In this document: piece after piece, positions 23,721 through 34,563 of the stretch
Position numbering within the stretch: position 1 is the stretch's first letter
How the letters are laid out: every line of letters starts with the position of its first letter
From: Microcoleus sp. bin48.metabat.b7b8b9.023
GTDB taxonomy: Bacteria; Cyanobacteriota; Cyanobacteriia; Cyanobacteriales; Microcoleaceae
Assembly: GCF_013299185.1 (NCBI RefSeq)
Contig: NZ_JAAFKG010000002.1
Location: 230,571-279,716 of the forward strand
Reading direction: 5' to 3'
Length of the DNA stretch: 49,146 bases
Notes under the pieces: generated by a model
The model's input: the letters and a program-made list of their open reading frames with translations, nothing else
Databases searched by the model: none
Told to the model about the DNA's origin: nothing
Translations under genes and position numbers: made by a program

Positions 23721-25889
23721 ATGCTACAAGAACAAGATTTACAACATTTCTTAGATTCAGTCCCCCAGCTCGCAATTAAACCACCAGCAGCCCCTGTAGA
23801 ACCCACCAGCGCACCGATCGATCTATCACCTTTAGATCGATCGATCGATCGCCATCCCCTGACAGTGGCTCCAGAAACACCGATCGCCGAAGTATTGGCT
23901 CTCATGAACCCGATGCGCGTCTCCTGTCAGCTTTGTAGCGAAAAACAAAAGAATCTTAAGATCCCGGCAAAGCGCAGTTGTGTCATAGTCGTGGAGGACG
24001 ATCGCCCGATCGGCATTTTCACAGAACGGGATATCGTCAAGCTAAGTACCATGGAAGCTTGTGCGATCGGACTGACAATTGCTGACGTAATGACTCACTC
24101 GCCCATTACCCTCAAACAATCCGAGTCTCAAGATATTTTCACCGCTATATTCACCTTGCGCCAGCACTCGATCCGGCACTTACCCGTAGTCGATGACGAC
24201 TCGCGACTTGTCGGCATCATCACCCGCGAAGCCATTCACGAAGCCCTACAACCAGTGAACTTGCTAGCAAATTTGCGCTGTGCGGGAGATGTCATGACAA
24301 AAGAAGTCATTTGTGCGCCAAAGACTGCCTCAGCCCTCGAATTAGCCCAGCTCATGGTCAAACATCGATCGCACTGCGTCGTCATTATCGAAGACCAAAT
24401 TCAGCATCCACAGCGGATCGTACCAATAGAAAAGTATCAAATCCCGATCGGCATTGTCACCGAGCGCGACATCGTGCAGTTTCACGCCCTCGAATTAAAC
24501 CTCTCGGAAATCTTGGCGGCGGATGCCATGAGTGCGCCTTTATTTTCCATATCTGCCACCGATTCCCTCTTCCGCGCCCACCAGGAAATGCAGCGCCATT
24601 GCGTCTGCCGTTTGGTAGTAGTTGGCAGTCACGGAGAGCTTTTGGGTGTTGTTTCTCTGACAAGTTTGCCGCAAGTTTTCAACCAATCTGAGATGTACGG
24701 GACGATCGAGCTTTTGCAGCAAGCAGTAGACGATAGAGCCGCCCAATTGCAGAAAACCAACCAACTTTTACAGCAAGAAATTTTAGAGCGCCAGCGCGCC
24801 CAAGAAGCCCTGCACCAAGCTCACGAAGACTTAAAAAAACAAGTTGAAGAGCGCACCGCCCAACTTTTAGAATCAAATAAATTATTAAGACGGGATATTA
24901 TTAAGCGCCAGCGAGTAGAAGAAGTGCTGCGGAAAAAGCAAACCTGCTTGAAAAATCAAGCCGAGCAATTAGAGCAAACAGTGCGGAAATTGCAGCAAAC
25001 TCAAACTCAATTAGTCCACACCGAAAAAATGTCTTCTTTGGGACAAATGATTGCCGGTATCGCCCACGAAATTAACAATCCGGTTAATTTTATCTACGGC
25101 AATCTTTCCCACACGAGTCATTACATCAAAGAATTAATTCAACTATTAGAACTTTACCAGCAGCACTATCCCGAACCAGTCTCGGAAATTAGGGAAGCAG
25201 CAGCAGATATGGAAATCGATTTTTTGGTGGAAGACTTATCTAAGATCGTGTCTTCGATGCAAGTTGGCACCGATCGCATCCGCCAAATAGTCCTGTCAAT
25301 GCGAAATTTTTCGCGATCGGATCGAACTAGCGTCAAATTCGTTGACATTCACGAGGGACTCGACAGCACTTTATTGATTTTGCAGCACAGGCTCAAAGCT
25401 CAAGGCGGACATCCAGGTATTCAAATTATTAAGGAATACGGCAATTTGCCCAGCGTCGAGTGCTGTGGAGGTCAGATCAATCAAGTGTTTATGAATATTA
25501 TCGCCAATGCTATTGATGCTTTGGATGAAGCAATCCAGAAGGGCCAATGGGGAAAGGGAAAGGCGAAAAATCCACCGCCGTTAATTCCTAGTTCTCCATT
25601 GACTATTCCCGCAATTACAATTCGCACTGAAGTTGTTGGCGATGTTGTAGCGATCCGCATTTCCGACAACGGCGGGGGCATACCGGATGAGATTTGCCGG
25701 CAACTATTTGACCCGTTTTTTACTACCAAACCAGTCGGTAAGGGTACTGGCTTGGGACTGTCTATTTCCTATCATTTAGTTGTGGAACAGCATGGGGGGC
25801 GGCTGGAGTGCGTTTCGGAAGTTGGACTGGGGACTGAGTTTGCGATCGAGATTCCGATCGTCAGAAGGCAGGTGACAGTTGACAGTTGA
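23721..25889 (+). CDS. Sensor histidine kinase with N-terminal CBS domains
   Basis: The protein has 722 residues and no membrane segment. Residues ~40-320 contain four CBS motifs in two pairs ([60 protein letters not shown]), expected to bind adenine nucleotides. A coiled coil spans ~330-430. The dimerisation domain has the phospho-acceptor H449 in GIAHEINNP. The ATPase domain has the N-box [14 protein letters not shown]1 [12 protein letters not shown]-box FDPFFTTKP and G2 [10 protein letters not shown]. It should autophosphorylate in response to the CBS ligand or energy state. No response regulator is adjacent, so it is an orphan. The stop lies where a TGACAGT tandem array begins, and the last residues (VTVDS) are encoded by repeat units. 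Confidence 0.9.
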   Translation: MLQEQDLQHFLDSVPQLAIKPPAAPVEPTSAPIDLSPLDRSIDRHPLTVAPETPIAEVLALMNPMRVSCQLCSEKQKNLKIPAKRSCVIVVEDDRPIGIFTERDIVKLSTMEACAIGLTIADVMTHSPITLKQSESQDIFTAIFTLRQHSIRHLPVVDDDSRLVGIITREAIHEALQPVNLLANLRCAGDVMTKEVICAPKTASALELAQLMVKHRSHCVVIIEDQIQHPQRIVPIEKYQIPIGIVTERDIVQFHALELNLSEILAADAMSAPLFSISATDSLFRAHQEMQRHCVCRLVVVGSHGELLGVVSLTSLPQVFNQSEMYGTIELLQQAVDDRAAQLQKTNQLLQQEILERQRAQEALHQAHEDLKKQVEERTAQLLESNKLLRRDIIKRQRVEEVLRKKQTCLKNQAEQLEQTVRKLQQTQTQLVHTEKMSSLGQMIAGIAHEINNPVNFIYGNLSHTSHYIKELIQLLELYQQHYPEPVSEIREAAADMEIDFLVEDLSKIVSSMQVGTDRIRQIVLSMRNFSRSDRTSVKFVDIHEGLDSTLLILQHRLKAQGGHPGIQIIKEYGNLPSVECCGGQINQVFMNIIANAIDALDEAIQKGQWGKGKAKNPPPLIPSSPLTIPAITIRTEVVGDVVAIRISDNGGGIPDEICRQLFDPFFTTKPVGKGTGLGLSISYHLVVEQHGGRLECVSEVGLGTEFAIEIPIVRRQVTVDS

Positions 25890-26034
25890 CAGTTGACAGT
25901 TGACAGTTGACAGAAGGCAGTTGACAGTTGACAGTTGGCAGTTGTAGGGGCAGTGCCCCCGTGAGAGCCCTCTTAGTTGACAGTTGACAGTTGACAGTTG
26001 TAGGGGCGGTGGATGGTGCGGGCGGGCCCTCTTT
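25868..26034. repeat. Heptameric TGACAGT tandem repeats plus GC-rich dispersed repeat
   Basis: TTGACAG units run from about 25868 to 25937 and again from 25976 to 25999, split by TAGGGGCAGTGCCCCCGTGA. The segment 26000-26034 is the inverse of 2841-2872. The first units overlap the last codons of the histidine kinase. From 26035 to 26345 no gene is evident; a CCGGTTTC-type pair (26270-26330) is present. Confidence 0.8.
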
Positions 26035-26347
26035 AAAAAGATGTTTTTTTAAAACAGTGCTGTCCTCGATCGCGTGCTTGATATCAAATCCGGCAGCACC
26101 GGAATTATGAGCGTGCGAGCGAGACGATCGCACTGACTTCATCCAAACAGATGATTCCGATACAACCGGAAACGATTTTACACAGCATGGGAGCGAGCAC
26201 AGCACTACAAAAAACTGACCGCTAACCACTGAAAATTGTATTGCGCGATCGCACTTGCGCCAAGAGTGAAACCCGGTTTCTTCGGAGATTTCTCGTCACA
26301 AAATGCAAAACTCGCAGAAACCGGATTTCTAGCCACCGATGCGTCAA

Positions 26348-26427
26348 CTGCCCACTGCCCACTGCCCACTGCCCACTGCCCACTGCCCACTGCCCACTGC
26401 CCACTGCCCACTGCCCACTGCCCACTG
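26348..26427. repeat. Tandem CACTGCC heptamer repeat
   Basis: About eleven perfect copies of CACTGCC form one uninterrupted array. This is a different heptamer from the TGACAGT and TTAGTAG arrays in the window but the same class of short tandem repeat. It lies in the ~1.15-kb spacer between the histidine kinase and chlL. The run AATCTCAAATCTCAAATC at about 26505-26525 is another small direct repeat. Confidence 0.85.
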
Positions 26428-26739
26428 ACAACTGTCGCTCAATTACTAAAAATTCACAATTTTTTACACAACACTCAAAACCCAAGCAAAATCACTCTTT
26501 CCTAATCTCAAATCTCAAATCTCAAATCCAAAATCGTCTAATTTTGGCATCCCAGGCCCAATTAACCCAACTTACTTTCCGCTTTGCCTCATCCACTAGC
26601 GCCTTTGTTCCCCCTCCACTTACCCCACAAGCCATCAACTGCACCCATCCTAGCCCCAAACCCAAAGACCGAGATTATTTGAGAAGTTAATTTTTGTTTT
26701 GTTTTTGTACCTCTTTTTATTAAGAAAGTATTCTAAAAC

Positions 26740-26958
26740 TTAAATAAAATCTAAAATATTTATAAAAATAGATTTGTAAATCAAAAAACCAGCTAAGATG
26801 CCCAAAGATGCAAAATAAATAGAATTACTAGCATTTTCATTTCGAGGGCCCCTTTCTTTTCCTCGTAACTTAGCTAATAATGCTTTCAACGAGCTTTCAG
26901 CACAGCCAACTCCAAACTTGACAAGAATGGGATTGCGGTAAGGGCACTGGAGGAAAGG
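26740..26958 (-). pseudogene. Possible gene remnant with hydrophobic C-terminus
   Basis: An open minus-strand frame of about 72 codons, without any ATG or GTG start, reads CPYRNPILVKFGVGCAES, SLKALLAKLRGKERG and a hydrophobic end (FASLGILAGFLIYKSIF). The orderly composition and predicted C-terminal helix suggest the 3' end of a lost gene rather than random sequence. I do not recognise the family. It lies just upstream of chlL, so the chlL promoter may overlap it. Confidence 0.3.
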
Positions 26959-27041
26959 TTATTGCATTGGGGCGATCGCAACATCAAAGCGTAAAACCCC
27001 AGCCCGATCGTTTTGATAGAAACCTATAGGAGAAAAAAAGA

Positions 27042-27908
27042 GTGAAACTCGCAGTTTACGGAAAAGGTGGAATTGGCAAATCGACAACAAGCTGCAACAT
27101 CTCCGTTGCCCTAGCCAAACGCGGCAAGAAAGTTTTGCAAATCGGTTGCGATCCAAAGCACGACAGCACATTTACCCTCACGGGCTTCTTGATCCCCACA
27201 ATTATTGACACCCTTCAGGAAAAGGATTATCACTACGAAGACGTTTGGCCAGAAGATGTCATCTACAAAGGCTACGGCGGCGTTGACTGCGTAGAAGCAG
27301 GCGGCCCGCCCGCAGGAGCTGGTTGCGGCGGCTACGTAGTCGGAGAGACCGTTAAACTGCTCAAAGAACTCAATGCCTTCGAGGAATACGACATCATCCT
27401 GTTCGACGTGCTCGGCGACGTAGTGTGTGGCGGTTTTGCCGCCCCATTGAACTACGCCGACTACTGCATGATTGTTACCGACAACGGATTCGACGCATTA
27501 TTTGCAGCCAACCGCATCGCCGCCTCAGTTCGCGAAAAAGCCCGCACTCACCCGTTGCGCCTCGCCGGTCTAATTGGCAACCGCACCTCCAAGCGCGATT
27601 TGATCGACAAGTACATCGACACCGTACCCATGCCAGTGCTGGAAGTCCTGCCGCTAATTGAAGACATCCGCGTTTCTCGCGTCAAAGGCAAAACTTTGTT
27701 TGAGATGGCCGAGTCTGACCCATCCCTCAACTACGTCTGCGATTACTACCTCAACATCGCCGACCAAATTTTGGCAATGCCCGAAGGAGTAGTGCCCAAC
27801 GACACGCCCGATCGCGAATTATTCTCCTTGTTGTCAGATTTTTATCTAAATCCTGTGCAACCGGTGGTCAAGAAGGAGGAAGATGAGCTAGACCTGATGA
27901 TGGTTTAA
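27042..27908 (+). CDS. chlL: Light-independent protochlorophyllide reductase iron-sulfur ATP-binding protein ChlL
   Basis: This 288-residue homodimeric, nitrogenase Fe-protein-like ATPase donates electrons to the ChlN-ChlB catalytic component, letting the cell make chlorophyllide in the dark. Walker [10 protein letters not shown] is at 8-15/16. The bridging [4Fe-4S] ligands are Cys95 (GAGCGG) and Cys129 (DVVCGG); the switch II region is [12 protein letters not shown]. Length is normal. The GTG at 27042 is chosen because AGGAG at 27028-27032 is well placed and the family starts at [14 protein letters not shown]5331 gene follows 34 bp downstream and chlN lies 2.2 kb further. The enzyme is oxygen-sensitive, so expression is probably favoured in dark or low-oxygen conditions (family knowledge). 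Confidence 0.98.
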   Translation: MKLAVYGKGGIGKSTTSCNISVALAKRGKKVLQIGCDPKHDSTFTLTGFLIPTIIDTLQEKDYHYEDVWPEDVIYKGYGGVDCVEAGGPPAGAGCGGYVVGETVKLLKELNAFEEYDIILFDVLGDVVCGGFAAPLNYADYCMIVTDNGFDALFAANRIAASVREKARTHPLRLAGLIGNRTSKRDLIDKYIDTVPMPVLEVLPLIEDIRVSRVKGKTLFEMAESDPSLNYVCDYYLNIADQILAMPEGVVPNDTPDRELFSLLSDFYLNPVQPVVKKEEDELDLMMV

Positions 27909-27942
27909 TAGGTCTAGCGATCAGGATGAGGATAAAGAGGTT

Positions 27943-29379
27943 ATGGCTTTTTTTGATACTTTTTCAGTTGCTCTCAAACAGAAGTGGTTGGACTACTACC
28001 AGGCAAATCGGACTTGGCTGCTCCTGCACATGACGGCTGACAACACGGTCGCCACACCCGACGGCGGGAAAAGGCCTGTTTCTTACCTCATCCTGGGAAT
28101 TGCGGCTGCCCTGGAGCCGGAACTCCAGCAATTAATGCTGCCCTTCTCAAAACTCAAGCCGGATGCAGATAGCCTGATCGAAGTCTTGGGTCTAAATTTT
28201 GACCCGGATCTAGCACTAGGTATGCCTTCAAGTACCGTGCCACAAATGGCCGGTCAACCTCCAACTGCAACTGCTGCACCCGCAGCCGCTCCAACTGCAA
28301 CTGCTGCACCCGCAGCCGCTCCAACTGCAACTGCTGCACCCGCAGCCGCTCCAACTGCTGCACCCGCAGCCGCTCCAACTGCCGCTCCCACTGCAACTGC
28401 TGCACCCGCTGATGCCAAATCTAATAAATTAGGCGGTGCGGCCCTAACAGCAGCCGGAGTAGTCGCCGGAGTCGCCGGAGTCGCTGGTCTGGCTGCTGCT
28501 GCTAACGCACTGAGACCGGATGAGGAAGAAGCAGTCTCTGACTTCGACATGGACGAGGACGAGGCAGAAGCAGTCTCTGACTTCGACATGGATGAGGATG
28601 AGGAAGAATCTGTCTCCGACTTCGACATGGACGAGGATGAGGAAGAATCTGTCTCCGACTTCGACATGGACGAGGATGAGGAAGAAGAAGCTTCGGCTTT
28701 GGACGGTCTCGACCTCGATGATGAGGAAGACGGCATATCTGGCTTCGATATGGGCGAGGATGAGGAAGACGCCATATCAGACTTCGATATGGGCGACGAC
28801 GAGGAAGATGAAGCCTCAGCTTTGGGCGGTCTCGACCTTGATGATGAGGAAGATGAAGCCTCAGCTTTGGGCGGTCTCGACCTCGATGATGAGGAAGATG
28901 AAGCCTCAGCTTTGGGCGGTCTCGACCTTGATGATGAGGAAGATGATGGCTCAGCTTTGGGCGGTCTCGACCTTGATGACGAGGAAGATGAAGCCTTAGG
29001 CTTGGGTGGTCTCGACCTCGACGATGAGGAAGATGAAGCCTCAGAATTTGGGACTTTGACCTCTGGGGATCTCGAAGCGGGGATATCCGATCCGTTTGGG
29101 GAAGAAGATGCAGAGTTTGTCGCCGAAGCAATACCCGATCCGTTTGGGGCAACGACCTCAGATGACCTAGATATGGATCTGGGCGACTTGGACGAAGATG
29201 GTCTTGACGATTTCTCTGTATCTGATGACGATGACCTCGACGAACTCGGACTAGACGATTTGGGGGAAGCAACTACCGGAGATCCTGATGAAGATGATTT
29301 AGATGCTCTAGGTCTCGGTGATTTGGATTCTGATGATGAGGATGAAGAGATTTCGGGCTTTTTGTCGGATTTTAAGTAA
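27943..29379 (+). CDS. DUF5331-type protein with disordered Ala/Pro and acidic repeats, between chlL and chlN
   Basis: The protein has 478 residues. Residues 1-90 form a conserved globular domain (FFDTFSVALKQKWLDYYQAN, TPDGGKRPVSYLILGIAAAL, QQLMLPFSKLKPDADSLIEV) that I assign from memory to DUF5331, a cyanobacterial family found next to chlL. Residues ~104-155 are tandem (TATAAPAAAP) repeats. Residues ~165-190 are hydrophobic Gly/Ala-rich (AALTAAGVVAGVAGVAGLAA), possibly a membrane segment. Residues ~192-478 are very acidic imperfect repeats (SDFDMDEDEEE and ALGGLDLDDEEDEAS). The tail would be intrinsically disordered and strongly negative. Function is unknown; the 34-bp gap after chlL suggests co-transcription and a role linked to the dark reductase, which is an inference. 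Confidence 0.85.
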   Translation: MAFFDTFSVALKQKWLDYYQANRTWLLLHMTADNTVATPDGGKRPVSYLILGIAAALEPELQQLMLPFSKLKPDADSLIEVLGLNFDPDLALGMPSSTVPQMAGQPPTATAAPAAAPTATAAPAAAPTATAAPAAAPTAAPAAAPTAAPTATAAPADAKSNKLGGAALTAAGVVAGVAGVAGLAAAANALRPDEEEAVSDFDMDEDEAEAVSDFDMDEDEEESVSDFDMDEDEEESVSDFDMDEDEEEEASALDGLDLDDEEDGISGFDMGEDEEDAISDFDMGDDEEDEASALGGLDLDDEEDEASALGGLDLDDEEDEASALGGLDLDDEEDDGSALGGLDLDDEEDEALGLGGLDLDDEEDEASEFGTLTSGDLEAGISDPFGEEDAEFVAEAIPDPFGATTSDDLDMDLGDLDEDGLDDFSVSDDDDLDELGLDDLGEATTGDPDEDDLDALGLGDLDSDDEDEEISGFLSDFK

Positions 29380-31527
<2,148 letters not shown>

Positions 31528-31543
31528 TTGCTTTTAGCTAAGA

Positions 31544-31650
31544 TATAGCGCTTCTCAGAAAGATGAGGTATGTTGTTGGGCTTCAGCGCTCTTAGTCTAA
31601 GCGATTATACAAGCTGCCAGTTATACCTCATCTTTTTGAGAAAGGCTATA
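31544..31650. repeat. TATAG-ended ~108-bp inverted-repeat element (MITE type), copy downstream of chlN
   Basis: Imperfect terminal inverted repeats of about 27 bp (TATAGCGCTTCTCAGAAAG then ATGAGGTA; TACCTCATCTTTTTGAGAAA then GGCTATA) bound a core containing TTGGGCTTCAGCGCTCTTAG. The core is inverted relative to the copies at 36398-36505 and 38026-38133. No coding capacity. Elements like this depend on a transposase supplied in trans. Confidence 0.8.
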
Positions 31651-31651
31651 G

Positions 31652-31680
31652 TAAGGTGGGCGTTGCTCACCTTATTTTTT
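31652..31680 (+). terminator. Intrinsic terminator downstream of chlN
   Basis: The hairpin TAAGGTG (31652-31658) with CACCTTA (31668-31674) is followed immediately by six T residues. It lies about 125 bp past the chlN stop, after the MITE. It is the most convincing rho-independent terminator after a protein-coding gene in the window. Confidence 0.75.
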
Positions 31681-31723
31681 GACGAACCGCTGATGGTGGC
31701 AAATCAACGCAGATGAACGCGAA

Positions 31724-31843
31724 TGAAAAGTGCGATCGCACTTTTCAATTAGAATAAGACTTGCGCATAAATACCAAAGAAACCGGGTTTTTTGCCGTTT
31801 TGTCGGCTGTAACGCGTATTCTCGTGAAAAACCCGGTTTCTGA
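31724..31843. repeat. Extended HIP1 palindrome and CCGGGTTT palindromic element
   Basis: Bases 31724-31747 form a perfect 24-bp palindrome centred on GCGATCGC with AAAAGT arms. Bases 31779-31843 are an element with ends AAGAAACCGGGTTTTT and AAAAACCCGGTTTCTG around CTGTAACGCGTATTCTCG, matching 19657-19721. The region lies directly upstream of the HicB-like gene and may influence its expression. Confidence 0.75.
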
Positions 31844-31870
31844 CCACCCGTGCGTCCAGGACTATAGAAG

Positions 31871-32224
31871 ATGAAAGTCAAGCTTAAATCTCTAGACTAT
31901 TACTTGAGTCTTAAATATCCTATCAGTTTTTATCCAGAATCCGAAGGTTATACAGCTATAATAAAAGACCTTCCTGGTTGTATGTCTCAGGGTGAAACTT
32001 TGTCCGAAGCGATGGAGAATATTCAGGAAGCTAGGGAATTGTGGATAGAGACTGCTTATGAGTGTCAAGATGAGATTCCTTTACCTGCAACCGAAATTGA
32101 GTATAGCGGAAATTTATCGTTGCAAATTCCAAAATCGCTGCATTTGAGTTTAGCAGAAAAAGCGGAAAGGGAAGGAGTTAGTCTTGACCAGTACATTCTG
32201 GTTGTGTTAAGTAAAGCAGGCTAA
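31871..32224 (+). CDS. HicB-family antitoxin-like protein
   Basis: The protein has 117 residues. An N-terminal HicB RNase H-like fold is seen as YPISFYPESEGYTAIIKDLPGC and SQGETLSEAMENIQEARELW. The C-terminus (SLQIPKSLHLSLAEKAEREGVSLDQYIL) is a ribbon-helix-helix/HicB_lk-type DNA-binding segment. A HicA toxin is normally adjacent, but none is seen on either side. Instead the reverse-transcriptase gene starts 8 bp after the stop, which implies one transcript. It may have been recruited as a regulator of the RT, or it may be an orphan antitoxin; the sequence alone cannot decide. Confidence 0.85.
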   Translation: MKVKLKSLDYYLSLKYPISFYPESEGYTAIIKDLPGCMSQGETLSEAMENIQEARELWIETAYECQDEIPLPATEIEYSGNLSLQIPKSLHLSLAEKAEREGVSLDQYILVVLSKAG

Positions 32225-32232
32225 AAGATAAT

Positions 32233-34071
32233 ATGGATACCAGTGATCTTATTATTCAAGGAATTTATTATTATATGCAACGCAACTACGGCGAAGCTCT
32301 TGAATGCTTTAACCAAGCCATCATTAACGACGATATGAACTGCGTCCAAGCCTATCACTACCGAGGTTTGATTCGCAGGCGACAAACAGATAAGCAGGAA
32401 GCTATTGAAGATTTACAGCAAGCGGCAAAGCTCTTAAACGATAAAGAATACACGACTATATCCAATAATTTACAAACATTTATTGACCAATATTGTTTTA
32501 AAAAGATTGAAAATGTAAAATCAGATTATAGTGAACAAAGTTGGATATTTCATAATGAAAACTGGTATGAGTGCTATGACGATCTGGTAGACGCTTTTCC
32601 CCATGAATTTATGTCATCTGGCGATATAAATTGTTTAAGACAAGACGCTGATGCGTATATAGAAGAAGAGTTTGAAAAACTAGAGCGCTGGCTTTCTAGG
32701 CAACTAAAACATAGTCAGGTTTTGCAGAAGAAGCGTATTAACAATGCGAAGTTCGATCCGGAGCAATTGCAAAGCAACAACTTGCCATTATGCAACTCCC
32801 ATGAAGCGATCGCCCAAGCTATGGAAATTAGTGTTAAAGGATTGCGCTTTCTAGCTTTTTCCCGCAAAAAATATCATTATATCCGCTTCCAAATTCCAAA
32901 AAAAACTGGGGAAAATAGGAAAATATCAGCACCGACACACTTGTTAAAGAAAACTCAAAAGTGGATTCTTGAGAATATTTTAGAAAAAATCCAACTACAC
33001 GATGCTGCTCACGGTTTTCGCCTTAAACATTCTATAGTTACTAATGCAGAGCATCATGTAGGAAAAGAAGTCATAATCAATATCGACCTCAAAGATTTTT
33101 TTCCTTCTATTTCCTATATACGAGTTAAGGGACTTTTCAAATCATTCGGCTATTCGGAAACTGCCTCAACAATTTTCGGTTTGATTTGTACTGAGCCGAA
33201 AATTAAAGAGGTTGAATTGAACGGTAAAACAGAATTATTACTTTCGTGGACTAAACGATACTTGCCACAGGGAGCACCAACAAGCCCAGCAATTACAAAT
33301 ATTCTGTGTCGCAGGCTGGATCGGCGATTATATTCGATGGCGAAACAATATGGTTTTGATTATACTCGGTATGCTGATGACCTAACTTTTTCTGCTTCGG
33401 GTGAGAGTCTCCGCTATATCTTTAATATCTTCCAAAACACCAGGTTTATTGTTGAGCAAGAAGATTTTGAGATTAATGAACAGAAAACTAAAGTTATTCG
33501 TAGATATCAGCAGCAGAAAGTTACTGGTATTGTAGTTAATGAAAAACTTAATGTTTCAAGAGAACAGCTAAAAAAATTTCGTGCTGTTCTTTATCAAATT
33601 GAGAAAGACGGTCTGGAAGGTCACAAATGGGGACAGTCTGAGGATATAATCGCATCAATAGAAGGTTTTGCCAATTTTGTCTCGATGGTCAATCCTGAAA
33701 AAGGTGCTAAATTCAAAGAACAAATTAACAGAATTAAAGATAAATACGGGTGCCAGAAAGAGCCTAATATTTATAATATTAGTCAAGAAATTATGAATCC
33801 ATCAGATATAGTAGCTTTGATTCATACTAAAATTAAGGAATTGAGATATTCCAAAAAAGTTAGGCAGATATATTTGAATAAAATTTACAATAAGCAATCG
33901 CTGCAACAGTTAACAGACGAAGAACTATTAGAATTGCTGGGTGACTTGACAACTTGGTCATCAGTAGATTCTGGCAGAAGAATGATCAATTTCGTGAAAA
34001 AATATATAGGATTAAGCTGCGAATATATCAGACATGATACTCCCGCTCGGGAGGATCTGAATGAATTTTAA
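32233..34071 (+). CDS. Retron-type reverse transcriptase with N-terminal TPR region
   Basis: The protein has 612 residues. Residues ~1-80 contain TPR-like helices (YYMQRNYGEALECFNQAI; AYHYRGLIRRRQTDKQEAIE). Residues ~80-185 are unassigned. The RT domain runs from about 190 to 500. It shows NAEHH at 271-275 (the NAxxH of retron region X), motif A NIDLKDFFPSI with D285, RYLPQGAPTSPAITNI, the catalytic YADD at 380-383, and VTG at 430-432 (retron region Y). The combination of NAxxH and VTG is a recognised retron hallmark rather than that of group II introns or diversity-generating retroelements. The C-terminal ~110 residues (from NPSDIVALIHTKIKELRY) are an extra domain I do not recognise. It is preceded by a HicB-like gene 8 bp upstream and followed by a candidate ncRNA. 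Retrons usually act in anti-phage defence. Confidence 0.88.
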   Translation: MDTSDLIIQGIYYYMQRNYGEALECFNQAIINDDMNCVQAYHYRGLIRRRQTDKQEAIEDLQQAAKLLNDKEYTTISNNLQTFIDQYCFKKIENVKSDYSEQSWIFHNENWYECYDDLVDAFPHEFMSSGDINCLRQDADAYIEEEFEKLERWLSRQLKHSQVLQKKRINNAKFDPEQLQSNNLPLCNSHEAIAQAMEISVKGLRFLAFSRKKYHYIRFQIPKKTGENRKISAPTHLLKKTQKWILENILEKIQLHDAAHGFRLKHSIVTNAEHHVGKEVIINIDLKDFFPSISYIRVKGLFKSFGYSETASTIFGLICTEPKIKEVELNGKTELLLSWTKRYLPQGAPTSPAITNILCRRLDRRLYSMAKQYGFDYTRYADDLTFSASGESLRYIFNIFQNTRFIVEQEDFEINEQKTKVIRRYQQQKVTGIVVNEKLNVSREQLKKFRAVLYQIEKDGLEGHKWGQSEDIIASIEGFANFVSMVNPEKGAKFKEQINRIKDKYGCQKEPNIYNISQEIMNPSDIVALIHTKIKELRYSKKVRQIYLNKIYNKQSLQQLTDEELLELLGDLTTWSSVDSGRRMINFVKKYIGLSCEYIRHDTPAREDLNEF

Positions 34072-34102
34072 AGGTAAGCGATCGCATTGTTTACTAAAAT
34101 GG

Positions 34103-34130
34103 TTGTTATATATTGCTTAAATGTTATACT
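34103..34130 (+). promoter_or_regulatory. Promoter-like -35/-10 boxes for the candidate ncRNA
   Basis: TTGTTA at 34103-34108 and TATACT at 34125-34130 are separated by 16 bp, close to the sigma-70-type consensus. A start site seven or eight bases past the -10 box would fall at 34137-34138, exactly the first base of the 13-bp inverted-repeat arm. This is inference from sequence only. Confidence 0.5.
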
Positions 34131-34137
34131 TTGATAG

Positions 34138-34338
34138 TCACGCGCTGCTGTAACTCATGCAAAACAGCCTTGCATTTCGGGCGGTGGATCGCCGCCCATA
34201 CGTTTAAGCTACCTCCTAGTCGCCTGACCTACGGGCTTTCGGCGAATTGCCCAGTTACTTACTGACTAACTTTTTAAGTGATTGGATGTCTTTTTTGCGA
34301 AGGGGCAACTTGATAGCAGCAGCGCGTGATATTTTTTT
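34138..34338 (+). ncRNA. Candidate structured ncRNA next to the retron-type RT (possible msr-msd)
   Basis: A perfect 13-bp inverted repeat (TCACGCGCTGCTG at 34138-34150; CAGCAGCGCGTGA at 34317-34329) closes a 192-nt segment. Inside are tandem hairpins: ATGCAA-AACAGCC-TTGCAT (34156-34174), GGGCGG-TGGATCG-CCGCCC (34180-34198), GGGC...GCCC (about 34235-34254) and AGTTA...TAACT (about 34255-34273). A seven-T run follows at 34332-34338. Closing a1/a2 arms of 7-15 bp with short msr hairpins are typical of retron RNAs, but retron RNAs usually lie upstream of the RT. No long msd-like hairpin is obvious. Alternatives are an unrelated housekeeping RNA such as 6S, or the relic of a mobile element. Confidence 0.5.
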
Positions 34339-34563
34339 AACAGTTGTCTCTACAGAAAGTGCGATCGCCTGTTACAACTAATTTTTAGGTGGCGAGAAAA
34401 TTCCTAAGAATAGAAAATCGCGATTACTTACGGGATAGCTCCGCTTCACGCCCTTTTGTCCCAACCCTTCCAGAATACCGGGCCAGAGACCTGTAGATCG
34501 ATCGCACAAAACGCCGCCTATAATCTAAACTAGCCCCACACTCTCATCAATTGAGAAACCGCC

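Noticed and set aside
26236..26690. Plus-strand frames rich in HCPLPTA
   Set aside because: They are generated by the CACTGCC heptamer array; no conserved protein is recognisable.
28502..29272. Minus-strand Arg/His/Pro-rich frame inside the DUF5331 gene
   Set aside because: It is the shadow of the acidic repeats; composition mirrors the GA-rich coding strand.
32233..34071. Group II intron or diversity-generating retroelement RT
   Set aside because: There is no intron maturase/endonuclease domain or domain V/VI-like RNA next to it, and no template/variable repeat pair. NAxxH and VTG point to a retron.
34138..34338. Reading the structured RNA as a tRNA, tmRNA or CRISPR tracrRNA
   Set aside because: No cloverleaf, CCA or tmRNA tag frame is visible, and there are no cas genes or repeats nearby. 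6S RNA could not be excluded by eye and is left as an alternative.
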